DNA of 37,848 nucleotides from Bacteroidota bacterium (GCA_030706685.1 JAUZOA010000051.1:1-37848); one strand, 5' to 3'. Numbered from the stretch's first letter, positions 1 through 8,958 are shown. Numbers and translations are program-made. Notes: generated from the sequence alone by a model not told the origin.

Positions 1-191
1 GCTCACTTCAGGCTAGCTTTGGGCTGTCAACAGGCTGGCTACAGGTCGCCAATAGATTAGTATACGTCCCTGCTGACGCACTACTGAAAAGGTCATACTG
101 CCAAATGCACCGACCATTACAAACCCGGTTAAACTATTTCGGCAATTTTATATAGGTGAATTGATAGGTGGGCCTATCCATTAAAACCAGC
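1..191. other. Left edge, no gene recognised
   Basis: No reading frame here resembles a known protein, and no stable hairpin or promoter stands out. It is the region downstream of the minus-strand isomerase gene that ends at 192. A gene could lie further left outside the window. Confidence 0.4.
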
Positions 192-1010
192 TTAGCTCTG
201 CCAGCGTTTTTTCAAAAGATCCTTCATGAACAGGTTTACTTCCCATTGGGAAGCGAGTGGTTCGCAGGTATAGGGTTGTTGTGGCATGTAGGGAGCGGGG
301 CCAAATTCAGGAGTGATGGTAAACAGATCATCATTCCTTTTTTGCTCAATGATTTTATCCCACCACTGCAAATGAAAACCCATGGCTTCCTCCCATTCTT
401 TGGCTCTTGGATCGTTCACCTGCGGACCTTCCGGGTAACCAATCCGCGCATGAAGATGAGCCGTCCTGGCTATACAAAGGTCGGTCATCGCTTTTTGCCT
501 CTTCGTTTGTAAGAAGGATTCGGATACAACACAGAAATGAGAGAAGTCCGCCGTAATAACTAATTGCGGAAACTTTTCTAAGTATTCCCTTAACAAAGGA
601 AGGCTGTAAGAGAATTTGCCGCGGTGTGTTTCATGAATGATTCTGACTCCCGTTTCTTTCTCGATTGCAAAAGCTTTTTCCAGTATGGCTGCGTTTTCTT
701 CAAATGAAAAATAATCTTTACCGGTTTGTGTATTGATGAAAGTTGGTTTTAATGAAGCGAGGAATAAAAGATGGGCGGTGTATGACTTCGTATATTCTTC
801 CGGTGATTCGCCATCGGCGTCGTAGTGCTGGGCAATGGTGATCATGTTTTCCGCCTGCGCGAGTTGAAGTATTTCTGTTTGTTTGTCATAATCGCGGACG
901 GGGAAGCCTATTTCAACACCATCATAACCGGCATCTTTGATCTTATTAATAACTGAAAGGCTGTCGCTGATATCCATTCCCCAGATTGTGCCAATAAATT
1001 TGAGTCGCAT
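192..1010 (-). CDS. Sugar phosphate isomerase/epimerase-like TIM-barrel protein
   Basis: The 272-residue protein looks like the xylose isomerase-like TIM-barrel family (AP endonuclease 2 fold), whose members isomerise or epimerise sugars and polyols using a divalent metal. The first strand reads KFIGTIWG, followed by a helix and GYDGVEIGFP, typical of this fold. Likely metal ligands are E127 (in IIHETHRG), D155 and H158 (in ITADFSHF), H185 or H187 (in TAHLHARIG) and E235 (in ITPEFGP), in the order seen in the family. There is no signal peptide, so it is cytoplasmic. It stands alone on the minus strand with an ATG start, and the substrate cannot be read from the sequence. The fold is confident and the exact reaction unknown. 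Confidence 0.8.
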   Translation of the reverse strand: MRLKFIGTIWGMDISDSLSVINKIKDAGYDGVEIGFPVRDYDKQTEILQLAQAENMITIAQHYDADGESPEEYTKSYTAHLLFLASLKPTFINTQTGKDYFSFEENAAILEKAFAIEKETGVRIIHETHRGKFSYSLPLLREYLEKFPQLVITADFSHFCVVSESFLQTKRQKAMTDLCIARTAHLHARIGYPEGPQVNDPRAKEWEEAMGFHLQWWDKIIEQKRNDDLFTITPEFGPAPYMPQQPYTCEPLASQWEVNLFMKDLLKKRWQS

Positions 1011-1459
1011 AAGTTTTGCAAAGAAAAGAAAGAAGCAGGATTTGATAAGAGGGTAACAGCAAATTTGATTTTACCCAAAGGAGTAAAGTTTGCAAAAACG
1101 CAAAAACCTTCTGTCCTTTGCGGATCTTTGCGCCTTTGTGCGAAATAAAGCAGACTATTGATTAAAGAAAAATCTTTCCGGCTTTCAAATTTTCTGTCTC
1201 CCGTGCTTGAATTAACACGAATGTATCTTTATTAACGTTAAATAACATTGGCTGGGAACCCTTGTCAGTACTGCATTTCAGCATATTCTATTGAGTTTTT
1301 TTAAGGAGAGGAATTCTGCTTAACATTTCTTTACATCGTTTTTGGCACGCTGGCACCTGGTTTGAAATAGTAAGAGTACAACCGGGATAACAAAAACAAA
1401 ACGGTCTTCAGGAGCTTCCCGGCTGATCCAGGAGACCACAACAAATAAATGATAATAAC
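1011..1459. other. 449-bp divergent intergenic region with word repeats
   Basis: No gene is seen. Positions 1088-1142 hold short words of the type TTTGCG on the right and GCAAAAAC on the left, a loose inverted arrangement like other gaps in this window. A perfect 10-bp palindrome TTAACGTTAA lies at 1232-1241. Two overlapping TGGCAC motifs at 1343-1356 are followed by TTTGAAA and could be a degenerate sigma-54 promoter for the gene at 1460; the match is imperfect. Confidence 0.5.
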
Positions 1460-1915
1460 ATGAAAAAGATTTTTACACTTATCGCCGCTTCATTCTTAAC
1501 GGTAGCTGTTTTCGCTGCCGATCGTCAGCCTGTAGTTACGGTAACCGCCGGAAGGAATTACCAGGTAGTCATTGATGGCAGAAACTATTTCAGCAGCAAC
1601 AGCACTATGAGTATTTCAAATCTTTGCAGTGGCGAGCACAGCATTAAAGTATTTGAAATAAGCAGGGGGTTCATTTTTAGACAAAAGAGACTGGTTTCCT
1701 CTTCTTGTTTCCAACTCAGGAACAATGATGTTGATATTTGCCTTGACTTCCGTGGACAAATAAGCATCAGCGAAAAAAGGTCGGGTTGGGACAATGGTTT
1801 TGACAGGGATCACGACCAGGGCTGGGGTAATGGTTATGGCCGCGATAAAGATTATGGCAGAGATCACGACAGGGGTCATGACGACAATAAATATGACAGA
1901 AACAGGCATTTCTAA
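1460..1915 (+). CDS. Secreted protein with Asp/His/Arg/Gly-rich tail
   Basis: I do not recognise a family. The first 19 or so residues form a signal peptide ending near AVFAAD. Residues 20-105 are compatible with a small all-beta domain (VTVTAGRNYQVVIDGRNYF, then SGEHSIKVFEI). From about residue 108 to the end the composition changes to repeats of Asp, His, Arg, Gly and Asn, in units such as GYGRDKDYGRDHDRG. The tail is hydrophilic and could bind metal ions or stay disordered; that is inference. A strong hairpin terminator follows 21 bases after the stop, so the gene is its own transcription unit. The next gene, also a secreted protein, lies downstream on the same strand. Confidence 0.7.
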   Translation: MKKIFTLIAASFLTVAVFAADRQPVVTVTAGRNYQVVIDGRNYFSSNSTMSISNLCSGEHSIKVFEISRGFIFRQKRLVSSSCFQLRNNDVDICLDFRGQISISEKRSGWDNGFDRDHDQGWGNGYGRDKDYGRDHDRGHDDNKYDRNRHF

Positions 1916-1935
1916 ACGACGAATCGCTTTTCCAC

Positions 1936-1965
1936 ACCGACCGGCAACCCCGGTCGGTTTTTTTT
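1936..1965 (+). terminator. Rho-independent terminator
   Basis: A GC-rich stem ACCGACCGG pairs with CCGGTCGGT around a 5-base loop and is followed by a run of eight T. It ends the transcript of the gene that stops at 1915. Confidence 0.9.
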
Positions 1966-2041
1966 GCTCTTTACCGGGAATTAACTTTTTCGCAGGCTAT
2001 GATTTTGTAAATTTATTTATTCAATCTAAAAAAACTCATAT

Positions 2042-2767
2042 ATGAAAACAAATCGCTACACATTCGCTGTAGTGTTTTTTCTTACAGCAGCCCTCTTTTT
2101 TTCAACCGGTAGTTTTGCGCAGCGTTACGGGTACAGGCATGATCGCGGCAGGTATTACAACTATTATCCCCACAGGAGTTACTATTATAACCAGCCCTAT
2201 GTATCCATAGCTTTTGGAAACATTTTTTACCGTTACCAGGCCGGGTATTTCTATCGCCCTTATGGCGCTACTTTTCAAATAGCCCTACCACCTTTTGGTA
2301 TCAGGATAGGAGCGTTGCCTTATGGGTACAGGAGTTTTTATGTGGGCCCTGATCCCTACTACTATTATAATGGGATCTATTATCGCCCTTACAGGAATCA
2401 ATATGAAGTAGTAGCTCCGCCATTGGGTGCTGTGGTGGATGAATTACCGGCAGGGGCCAAAGTAACCGTCATCGACGGGAAAAAATATTATGAGCTCGAT
2501 GGTACCTTCTACGAGGAAACAATCACGCCAAATAGTGACCTGAAATATACGGTTGTGGGTACGGATGGTGTGCTGAATACTGGGGACGCTAATAATAACG
2601 CTAATACTCCTGCAGGTCCTGCAATTGGCGATAAAACAGATACATTGCCGGCTGATAGCAAAGCCGTAGTGATAAATGGGCAAAAACTATATGCAGCGCC
2701 TTCAGGTTTTTATTACAAAGAGGTGATTGAAGGGAATAAAGTGCATTACGAGATAGTTGGAAAATAA
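2042..2767 (+). CDS. DUF6515-like secreted protein, Tyr-rich
   Basis: A 241-residue exported protein. Residues 1-26 are a signal peptide ending in SFAQ. Residues 27-125 are very rich in Tyr, Arg and Pro (for example PHRSYYYNQPYVSI), and the central part IALPPFGIRIGALP matches the DUF6515 family common in Bacteroidota. Two copies of a module of about 45 residues follow. The first begins DELPAGAKVTVIDGKKYYEL and the second DTLPADSKAVVINGQKLY; each ends in a Tyr-rich strand and a YxVVG or YEIVG strand. They are joined by an Asn/Thr linker near residues 180-190. Family members are thought to be periplasmic or surface proteins of unknown role. A terminator lies just downstream. Confidence 0.75.
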   Translation: MKTNRYTFAVVFFLTAALFFSTGSFAQRYGYRHDRGRYYNYYPHRSYYYNQPYVSIAFGNIFYRYQAGYFYRPYGATFQIALPPFGIRIGALPYGYRSFYVGPDPYYYYNGIYYRPYRNQYEVVAPPLGAVVDELPAGAKVTVIDGKKYYELDGTFYEETITPNSDLKYTVVGTDGVLNTGDANNNANTPAGPAIGDKTDTLPADSKAVVINGQKLYAAPSGFYYKEVIEGNKVHYEIVGK

Positions 2768-2780
2768 ATTCTTTTTTGGA

Positions 2781-2821
2781 AATGTCCTGCTGTGAGTCCC
2801 TTGCAGCAGGACATTGTATTT
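2781..2821. terminator. Bidirectional terminator between convergent genes
   Basis: The 12-bp stem AATGTCCTGCTG at 2781-2792 pairs perfectly with 2804-2815 around an 11-base loop. T-rich DNA follows on the plus strand and A/T-rich DNA with six T lies on the other side, so it can serve both the gene ending at 2767 and the nitrilase gene ending at 2835. Confidence 0.8.
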
Positions 2822-2834
2822 TTAAAGATGCTGG

Positions 2835-3770
2835 TTATTCTTCATCCATAATATTATTAGGTTTCCGGTTAACAGAAAACTTAAAAACATCCGGCCGTGC
2901 ATAATGGCCCGCTACATCTAAACTCCATTTGGAATGGGCTACCAGGGCCATATCTAGTTCGGCATACAAGATACCTTCTTCCCGGTGTAAGGGGCCGGCG
3001 ATTATATCGCCTTTGGGATTAATAACGATGCTATCTCCCGGGTTGATCCATTCCTTTGCAGGATCGTATTGCTTTTTAAATTCAAATCTATCCGGGATGT
3101 CGCTTACTTTCATGGGCATGCAAGCGCCAATTACGAACAAGCCGCCCTCTTTGGCAACATGCCTCAAAGTAGAGACCCACACTTCGCCATAATCCCAGGT
3201 AGGAGCCATATAGATTTGCGTTCCCTTTGCATACATGGCGTTGCGCGCAAGTGGCATATAATTTTCCCAGCAGATTAGTCCACCCAGTTTCCCAATGCTT
3301 GTATCAAAAACTTCGAGCGTACTGCCATCACCCGGGGCCCATACCAACCGTTCTCCGGAAGTAGGAACCAACTTGCGGTGCTTACCAAGAATGTTTCCCT
3401 TATCATCAAAATAAATAAGCGTATTATAAATGCTTGCATTGCTTGCTTCCCTGTTTCGTTCGTTTATTCCCATAGCAACATAGATTCCCGCTTCTTTGGC
3501 AGCTTTGCCAAGTTTTTCAGTATTCTCATCGGGTATGGATATACTGTTCTCCAATAATGTTTCATAAACCGGGTTGGTCAATGCTTTTTTGCCGGGCGGA
3601 TTCAGCCATACCCATTCAGGATATCCTGGCAGGAAGGCTTCGGGGAACACGATCAGCGAAGCGCAGTTCCGGGCTGCTTCATGAATAGCAGTAATGGCTT
3701 TGTTAATGGTCGCTTCTTTATCTAAAAACACCGGCGTGATCTGGGCAATAGATACTTTTATATTTTTCAT
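2835..3770 (-). CDS. Nitrilase / carbon-nitrogen hydrolase
   Basis: A 311-residue cytoplasmic enzyme of the nitrilase superfamily, which hydrolyses non-peptide C-N bonds. The Glu-Lys-Cys triad is visible as E44 (VFPEAFLPGYPEW), K133 (GKHRKLVPT) and C167 (GGLICWENYMPLAR). The FLPGYPEWVW and CWENYMPLAR signatures are those of true nitrilases and cyanide-hydrating relatives (branch 1) rather than amidases, so the likely substrate is an organic nitrile giving a carboxylate and ammonia. Length is a little short for branch 1 (often 320-370) but the core is complete. It is divergent from the gamma-glutamyltransferase gene, and the exact nitrile cannot be read from the sequence. Confidence 0.9.
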   Translation of the reverse strand: MKNIKVSIAQITPVFLDKEATINKAITAIHEAARNCASLIVFPEAFLPGYPEWVWLNPPGKKALTNPVYETLLENSISIPDENTEKLGKAAKEAGIYVAMGINERNREASNASIYNTLIYFDDKGNILGKHRKLVPTSGERLVWAPGDGSTLEVFDTSIGKLGGLICWENYMPLARNAMYAKGTQIYMAPTWDYGEVWVSTLRHVAKEGGLFVIGACMPMKVSDIPDRFEFKKQYDPAKEWINPGDSIVINPKGDIIAGPLHREEGILYAELDMALVAHSKWSLDVAGHYARPDVFKFSVNRKPNNIMDEE

Positions 3771-3893
3771 TCATTGAATATACGTAAAACTCTATGTCCG
3801 GTAATAAGGAAGAAATGCAGGGAAATGGACAAAATAATAAATGCTGCAATCATATTCTTTTTACTGTTTAACTTTAGTTACCAAAACTTTTTT

Positions 3894-5732
3894 ATGAAGC
3901 AAACTTTACTCCCGCTACTTTTACTTACCTGTTATATCACTGGTATGGCACAACAAACACAAAAGCCCCAGTTGCATGGCAAGAACTGGATGGCTATTAC
4001 CGGCAAACCCCTGGCGGCTGAAGCCGGCGCTATGATCTTTCAAAAAGGAGGCAATGCGGTGGATGCAGCCTGTGCTATGCTTGCCGCTACCTGTACCATG
4101 TGGGACGTATTGAGCTGGGGAGGTGAAACACAGGCATTGATTTATAATCCTCAAACGAAAAAAGTTATTGCCATTAATGCTCTTGGAATTGCGCCCACCG
4201 GCGCAACGGTTGATTTCTTTAAAAGTAAAGGATATAATTTTCCTCCTGAATATGGACCATTGGCTGCTGTAACTCCCGGCACCCCCGGTGGTTTATGCAC
4301 TATGCTCGCAGAATATGGGACTATGAGCCTGAAAGATGTGCTGGCGCCGGCCATGCAGCTCGCGGATGGTTATCCTATGGAAGCGCAGACTGCTACCAGT
4401 ATTGAAAAGAATAAAAGCCGTATTAAACAATGGCCCTATTCAAAAGCTGTTTTCCTGCCGCATGAAGGACAAAGCTGGGAAGCGCCCGAGGCAGGAGAAA
4501 TATTCAGGCAGGCCGATCTACTGCAAACTTTACAAAAAATGGTAGAGGCAGAACAGGAAGCCTTGAAAAAAGGAAAGAACCGTAAAGAAGCTATTTATGC
4601 CGCCTATGATCGTTTTTATAAAGGCGATATCGCGAAAGAATTTGTAAGAAGTTGCGGGGAACAGGGAGGATTAATTACTATGCAGGACCTGGCAAAATGG
4701 AAAGTAATGATTGAAGAACCGCTGATGGTAAACTATAAGGGTATCGATGTATACAAATTACAGCAATGGACGCAGGGACCTGCCCTGTTGCAGGCATTGA
4801 ATATCCTGGAGAATTTTGATCTCAAAAGCATGGGATACAATTCAACCCGGTATATACATACATTATACCAGGCAATGAACCTGGCTTTTGCCGATCGTGA
4901 TTTTTATTATGGGGACCCCTATTTTACTCAATCACCCATGAAGGGATTGCTTTCAAAAGAATACGCAAAACAAAGGGCCAAATTGATTCACCCGGATAAA
5001 AATGACCCGACCATCGGCCCCGGCGACCCTTATCCTTATGAAGGGAAAGTAAATCCTTACACTCAATACCTGCAGCAAAGAGGTTTTGCTTTTAATAATG
5101 CCCCGGCAGACGAAAATTATCTTGACAAATTGAGAAGAGGCACTACTTCAGTAGAAGCGGCCGATAAAGACGGGTGGGTGGTTTCTGTCACACCCAGCGG
5201 GGGATGGGTGCCGGCTTGTATCGCAGGACATACCGGCGTCGGTATGAGTCAGCGTATGCAAAGTTTTGTACTGGATTCTTCATTGAATCCTTTTAATGTA
5301 GTGGAGCCGGGCAAGAGGCCAAGGGTTACCTTAACTCCCACACTCGCTATGAAAGATGGCAAGCCATTCCTGGCCTGGGCCGTACAGGGCGGGGATACGC
5401 AGGATCAGAACCTGCTGCAATGCTTTTTGAATATGGTAGAGTTTGGGATGACGGTGCAGGAAGCCGTGGAAGCGCCGAATATCAATAGCAATCAGCTATG
5501 GCTTTCTCTTGGCGGAACAAAGATTGATGACCGCAAGCCCAAACCCGGATCCATTCTTATCAATAGTAATACACCCGACTGGATCAGAAAGGAACTGAAG
5601 CAGATGGGATATACATTAAATTTCGAGGACAGGACATCCGGGCCGATCAATGCCATTTATTTTGACTGGAAGCATGGAACCTTCTGGGGTGGGAGTAGTA
5701 ATCATGGGGAAGATTATGGGATAGGGTGGTAA
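3894..5732 (+). CDS. Gamma-glutamyltransferase family protein, exported
   Basis: The protein belongs to the gamma-glutamyltransferase (Ntn hydrolase) family, made as one chain that cuts itself into two subunits. An in-frame extension reaches back to 3774, but I chose the ATG at 3894 because it gives a clean signal peptide (MKQTLLPLLLLTCYITGMAQ) and a TAACTTTA -7-like box lies just upstream at 3869. The large-subunit signature GGNAVDAACAMLA is present near residue 50. The self-cleavage site is GTTSVEAADKDG, with the predicted nucleophile T417 of the chosen start. The usual TTH is TTS here and the downstream gamma-glutamyl-binding loop reads QGGDTQDQ instead of GSPGGSRI. It may therefore prefer another acyl group. 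It is divergent from the nitrilase gene. Confidence 0.88.
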   Translation: MKQTLLPLLLLTCYITGMAQQTQKPQLHGKNWMAITGKPLAAEAGAMIFQKGGNAVDAACAMLAATCTMWDVLSWGGETQALIYNPQTKKVIAINALGIAPTGATVDFFKSKGYNFPPEYGPLAAVTPGTPGGLCTMLAEYGTMSLKDVLAPAMQLADGYPMEAQTATSIEKNKSRIKQWPYSKAVFLPHEGQSWEAPEAGEIFRQADLLQTLQKMVEAEQEALKKGKNRKEAIYAAYDRFYKGDIAKEFVRSCGEQGGLITMQDLAKWKVMIEEPLMVNYKGIDVYKLQQWTQGPALLQALNILENFDLKSMGYNSTRYIHTLYQAMNLAFADRDFYYGDPYFTQSPMKGLLSKEYAKQRAKLIHPDKNDPTIGPGDPYPYEGKVNPYTQYLQQRGFAFNNAPADENYLDKLRRGTTSVEAADKDGWVVSVTPSGGWVPACIAGHTGVGMSQRMQSFVLDSSLNPFNVVEPGKRPRVTLTPTLAMKDGKPFLAWAVQGGDTQDQNLLQCFLNMVEFGMTVQEAVEAPNINSNQLWLSLGGTKIDDRKPKPGSILINSNTPDWIRKELKQMGYTLNFEDRTSGPINAIYFDWKHGTFWGGSSNHGEDYGIGW

Positions 5733-6332
5733 GACTTGCCTCATCTTCCAGCTTGCTTCGCTTTGCCCGCAATGACGGTACTGCATTGCAATACGAGGCT
5801 GCATCGCTAACATATCAGCTAAGAATATCATTCGGCTGGAAGAAACTGGTTATTAGAAAATTTTCTATTAGAGGTCTTTTCCGGCCGGGCATTTATTCTA
5901 TTGATGAAATGGAAGAACCAAAGCCCGGTATTGTACTGAAGCACCGTTCCTTCTTCTTTGGAGAAAGAAGTGGAGGATGAGGCCAAGTAAAGCTACAACA
6001 GCAAAAACATACAAGCAGTGCCAAAGACCAGGAAGAACAGGAGCAGTAAAATAGATAAGGCCTGGGGAAATTCGTCAGAAGAGACATTTCTGACGGCAAG
6101 GATACGTTTGTAAAAAGCTTTCATGGAAAATCGGGTATTGGTAGTTTATAAAAAGGAATAACGCAGAGCCTTTGTTTTTTATTATTACCCGTTCAAAAAA
6201 TAACAAGAATGAAGATTTTTCCGGAAAAGCCGTAATCGTTTCCCATTAAAAAGGCCCGGACTTGTGTAGTAGGATTGCAGTAGCGGATTATTCATTCTTC
6301 CTTTTGCCGGTACAAGTACTCGCCGGGTAATT
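5733..6332. other. 600-bp gap without a convincing gene
   Basis: Open frames here have no recognisable product and low-complexity translations. The sequence near 5751-5776 (CTTGCTTCGCTTTGCCCGCA) resembles dispersed intergenic repeats of Bacteroidota genomes, related in style to the one at 14261. A small hairpin CGTCAGAA / TTCTGACG lies at 6073-6095. No gene or RNA can be supported. Confidence 0.5.
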
Positions 6333-7031
6333 TTATAGGGAAGGCTTAATCTTGTTTAAAAGAAACCATTCCACAAACAGCAGGTTAGGGACCCAGCAAA
6401 ACCAGCTAACCGCGATATAGGCCTCCCGGGATGAGAAACCCAGTGCAAACTGGAAAAGAGGGAACCATATTCTCAGGGTGACGGCGGCAAAAGTGATGGC
6501 ATAACTGCGTGTCATCCACCGGCGGTGATCAAAGATATCATTGTGCCGGATAGCCAAATAAGCCTTAAGTGTAGAATAAAACCAGGCCAGTGACAAACAG
6601 GCAAAACCAAGATGCGCCGGGAAACCTTCGTTAGCATACCAGGCCAGGAATTGCCCGGAAGTAGATGCAAATACCAAAATGGCGGTCACGTATATTTTAC
6701 CGATCAGGCGATGACGGTTGATATTCTTTAAACGGAATTTTTTCCAGAATTGCAGCCACCCGATTGCCAATGCGGTTCCACCGCTGCCGACATGTATATA
6801 GAAGGCGACACTCCAATACGTTTCAAGAGGCAGATTGCCTTTTGTTTGCAGGAAGGGAAAGTTCGTAAAATAATACCCAAATGCGTATAAGCCGATCGCA
6901 ACGGCGAAAAAGGCAAGAAAGAAAAATAAAATGCTGTTAACAGTTTTTTGCACGGCCTGTGGTATTCTGTAAGAAAGATAAAGAATATTCACCAGGACAG
7001 AAAGTCCGGAAGAATCTCTTTGCGCAGCCAT
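6333..7031 (-). CDS. DUF2306 family integral membrane protein
   Basis: A 232-residue protein with about six hydrophobic segments, starting at residues 30-52 and continuing to the C terminus (VSWFCWVPNLLFVEWFLL). It shows the DUF2306 signature HVGSGGTALAIGWLQFWKK followed by NRHRLIGKIYV and DHRRWMTRSYAITFAAVTLR. The conserved His and Arg residues next to the membrane segments suggest a cofactor or ion role, but no function is established for the family. It lies 39 bases downstream of cbpM on the same strand and could be the last gene of a cbpA-cbpM operon. Confidence 0.85.
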   Translation of the reverse strand: MAAQRDSSGLSVLVNILYLSYRIPQAVQKTVNSILFFFLAFFAVAIGLYAFGYYFTNFPFLQTKGNLPLETYWSVAFYIHVGSGGTALAIGWLQFWKKFRLKNINRHRLIGKIYVTAILVFASTSGQFLAWYANEGFPAHLGFACLSLAWFYSTLKAYLAIRHNDIFDHRRWMTRSYAITFAAVTLRIWFPLFQFALGFSSREAYIAVSWFCWVPNLLFVEWFLLNKIKPSL

Positions 7032-7070
7032 AAAGTTATTTCATTTTGAAGACCGGTCCTTCTGACTATC

Positions 7071-7370
7071 TTATTTATGCTCTTCATACAGGCTTAACTT
7101 ATTTTTCAATGCCCTGATCTCATCCTGCATATCCTCTACCCGTTGGAGTAAATGGCTGATAGCATCAATACCTTCCATATTGATACCAAGCTCGGCTGAC
7201 AGCCGGGCCATCCTTTCGGCCTGGGGTAACTGGGCAACAGGCAGGTAAATAATCTCTTCAATGGTGGTAACCTCAACCAAACCATATTGCTGAAGGTTGT
7301 ATAGAAAAGAAATTTCAAGGTTATGACTGCTGCAAAATTCCGAGGCAGGTATCAAGTCTTCTTTTTGCAT
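7071..7370 (-). CDS. cbpM: Chaperone modulator CbpM
   Basis: A 99-residue protein with a MerR-like N-terminal part (LIPASEFCSSHNLEISFLYNLQQYGLVEV) and a C-terminal coiled-coil-like segment (RVEDMQDEIRALKNKLSLYE). This is the CbpM family, which in Escherichia coli binds the J domain of CbpA and blocks its co-chaperone and DNA-binding activities. The gene lies 17 bases downstream of cbpA on the same strand, the standard pairing, which supports the call strongly. Confidence 0.9.
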   Translation of the reverse strand: MQKEDLIPASEFCSSHNLEISFLYNLQQYGLVEVTTIEEIIYLPVAQLPQAERMARLSAELGINMEGIDAISHLLQRVEDMQDEIRALKNKLSLYEEHK

Positions 7371-7387
7371 GCGGTTGATTTTTAGTA

Positions 7388-8266
7388 TTACATTTTCGAT
7401 AATTGCCTGAATAATTCTTTCTGTTTTTCAGTCAGGCCGACGGGTAGCTTCACCTGGTAAGTCACCAGCAGGTCGCCAAATGCGCCTTCCTGTTTATACA
7501 CCGGGAACCCTTTTCCTTTCAGCCTCACTTTAGTTCCGTTCTGTGTTTCGGGGTTTACTTTTAGTTTTACTTTTCCACCCAGGGTTTCAATAGTTATCTC
7601 GCCTCCCAGTAAAGCGGTATACAGGTCAATATCTGTTGTCGCCTGGAGATCATTTCCGTCGCGCCTGAATTTTGTGTTATTAACGATGTGGAAGGTTATG
7701 TACAGGTCGCCGGCGGGTCCGCCATTAATACCGGGTTCGCCGTGGCCACTGATCTTTATTTTTTGGCCATTCTCTGCACCAGCAGGGATAGTAATACGTA
7801 TATTTTTCCCATTGATAGAAAAAGTTTGCTGGTGCGTACTGTAAACATCTGTAAGATTAAGTTGCAGCTCGGCATTGATATCCTGCCCGCGGAATTTCGT
7901 TTGCCGGGTCCTGCCACGGCCGCTACCGCCAAACAGGGATTCGAAGAAATCAGAAAAATCACCTCCTTCAAAGTCACCGGATCCCCACGAACCTGTCGGT
8001 TGTTGCCGCCGGGATTGTTTGGCTTGTTCAAACTGCTCCGCGTGTTTCCAGTCACCTCCGTACTGATCATACTTCTTTCTTTTCTCCGGGTCGCCTAATA
8101 CTTCATTGGCTTCATTGATCTGCTGAAATTTCTTGTTGGCTTCCTTATCATTGGGATTAAGATCGGGATGATATTTACGGGCAAGCTTGCGGTAGGCTTT
8201 CTTGATATCTTCGTCAGAAGCATTTTTGTTTACACCTAAAATCTTATAATAATCTATAAAGTCCAT
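7388..8266 (-). CDS. cbpA: J-domain co-chaperone CbpA
   Basis: A 292-residue class B (type II) DnaJ-like protein. The J domain spans about residues 4-69, with the HPD motif at 33-35 ([10 protein letters not shown]) that stimulates DnaK ATPase. A Gly/Arg/Phe-rich linker follows (residues 85-120, including [13 protein letters not shown]). Two beta-sandwich C-terminal domains carry [20 protein letters not shown] and [17 protein letters not shown]. The four CxxCxGxG zinc repeats of DnaJ are absent, which together with the adjacent cbpM identifies it as CbpA. CAACTTTG, one base from the Bacteroidota -7 box, lies 23 bases upstream of the ATG. Confidence 0.92.
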   Translation of the reverse strand: MDFIDYYKILGVNKNASDEDIKKAYRKLARKYHPDLNPNDKEANKKFQQINEANEVLGDPEKRKKYDQYGGDWKHAEQFEQAKQSRRQQPTGSWGSGDFEGGDFSDFFESLFGGSGRGRTRQTKFRGQDINAELQLNLTDVYSTHQQTFSINGKNIRITIPAGAENGQKIKISGHGEPGINGGPAGDLYITFHIVNNTKFRRDGNDLQATTDIDLYTALLGGEITIETLGGKVKLKVNPETQNGTKVRLKGKGFPVYKQEGAFGDLLVTYQVKLPVGLTEKQKELFRQLSKM

Positions 8267-8586
8267 ATCCTGTCAATCATTAGCTCTGCAAAGTTGATGA
8301 ATTTTTAGCTCTCTTTGTCTCTTTTCATGATTTGGTACTGTCTCAACCTGGATTTTTGAACCAAATAGCAACATAGAACGCAATAGGAACACAAGGAGAC
8401 TATCTAAAGGTATTTTATGTTTCTTATGTGATTATATTTTAAACGCCATCCATGATTTTGGGAATGTGGCAGTCCTTTCCTGTCTTATGATCTTCAAACG
8501 AAAAGGTTATTATTTCAAAATAAAAAAAGCTCCACTATTACGAGGAGCTTTTTATCGGGGCCCATGTTAATTTGCCAGGCCAGCCA
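8267..8586. other. Gap with terminator and word-like repeats
   Basis: No gene is seen. Positions 8371-8393 (ACATAGAAC-like words) and 8414-8432 (TTTATGTTTCTTATGTG) form a weak inverted arrangement of similar short words, as in other gaps of the window. A clear terminator lies at 8524-8553. Confidence 0.45.
8524..8553. terminator. Terminator hairpin, A/T-flanked
   Basis: The stem AAAAAGCTCC pairs perfectly with GGAGCTTTTT around a 10-base loop. Read on the minus strand it lies 33 bases after the stop of the small secreted gene at 8587 and ends in a T run, so it probably terminates that gene. Confidence 0.85.
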
Positions 8587-8958
8587 TTATCTCTTATAAT
8601 AATTCCTTCTTGCATCAATTATCGCCTGGTCTCTTTCCTGTTTTAACCGGTGTACGGTTTCTTTTCTTTCTTTCCGGCTCAGGCTTTTATCATGCCTGGC
8701 GGACCAGATCTTATCCTGGTAATCGTTTCTTATATCTTCAATCTTCAATTCAAGTCTTGTCGGTCTTTCCATGTATCCGTAAGGATAAGCATAGAAAGGA
8801 TAGCCATAATAACCGTAGGGATAATAAGGTGCGTAAATTCCGGTTGAAATCACTACACGTGACCTTCCATAATAACGTCCGCCGCCATGACTGAACCTTT
8901 GAGCAGACGCGCTGATTGCCAGCCCTGATACTGCTAATATGATCAAAAGTTTTTTCAT
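8587..8958 (-). CDS. Small secreted protein, Tyr/Gly-rich with helical tail
   Basis: A 123-residue protein of no named family that I recognise. It has a signal peptide of about 19 residues (MKKLLIILAVSGLAISASAQ). A low-complexity segment rich in Tyr, Pro and Gly follows (residues 38-66, for example YPYGYYGYPFYAYPYGYM). The charged helical C-terminal part (KIEDIRNDYQDKIWSARHDK, then KERKETVHRLKQERDQ) could form a coiled coil. Similar two-part periplasmic proteins are common in Chitinophagaceae. It is a single-gene unit ended by the hairpin at 8524-8553. Confidence 0.7.
   Translation of the reverse strand: MKKLLIILAVSGLAISASAQRFSHGGGRYYGRSRVVISTGIYAPYYPYGYYGYPFYAYPYGYMERPTRLELKIEDIRNDYQDKIWSARHDKSLSRKERKETVHRLKQERDQAIIDARRNYYKR

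Noticed and set aside
192-512. Plus-strand open frame opposite the isomerase
   Set aside because: It is the antisense of a well-supported TIM-barrel gene and has no features of its own.
3774-3893. 40-residue N-terminal extension of the gamma-glutamyltransferase
   Set aside because: It would put the signal peptide in the interior of the protein; the ATG at 3894 gives a normal exported start.
5726-6099. Open frames in the 600-bp gap
   Set aside because: Non-ATG starts, no homologous features, and the DNA resembles dispersed intergenic repeats.
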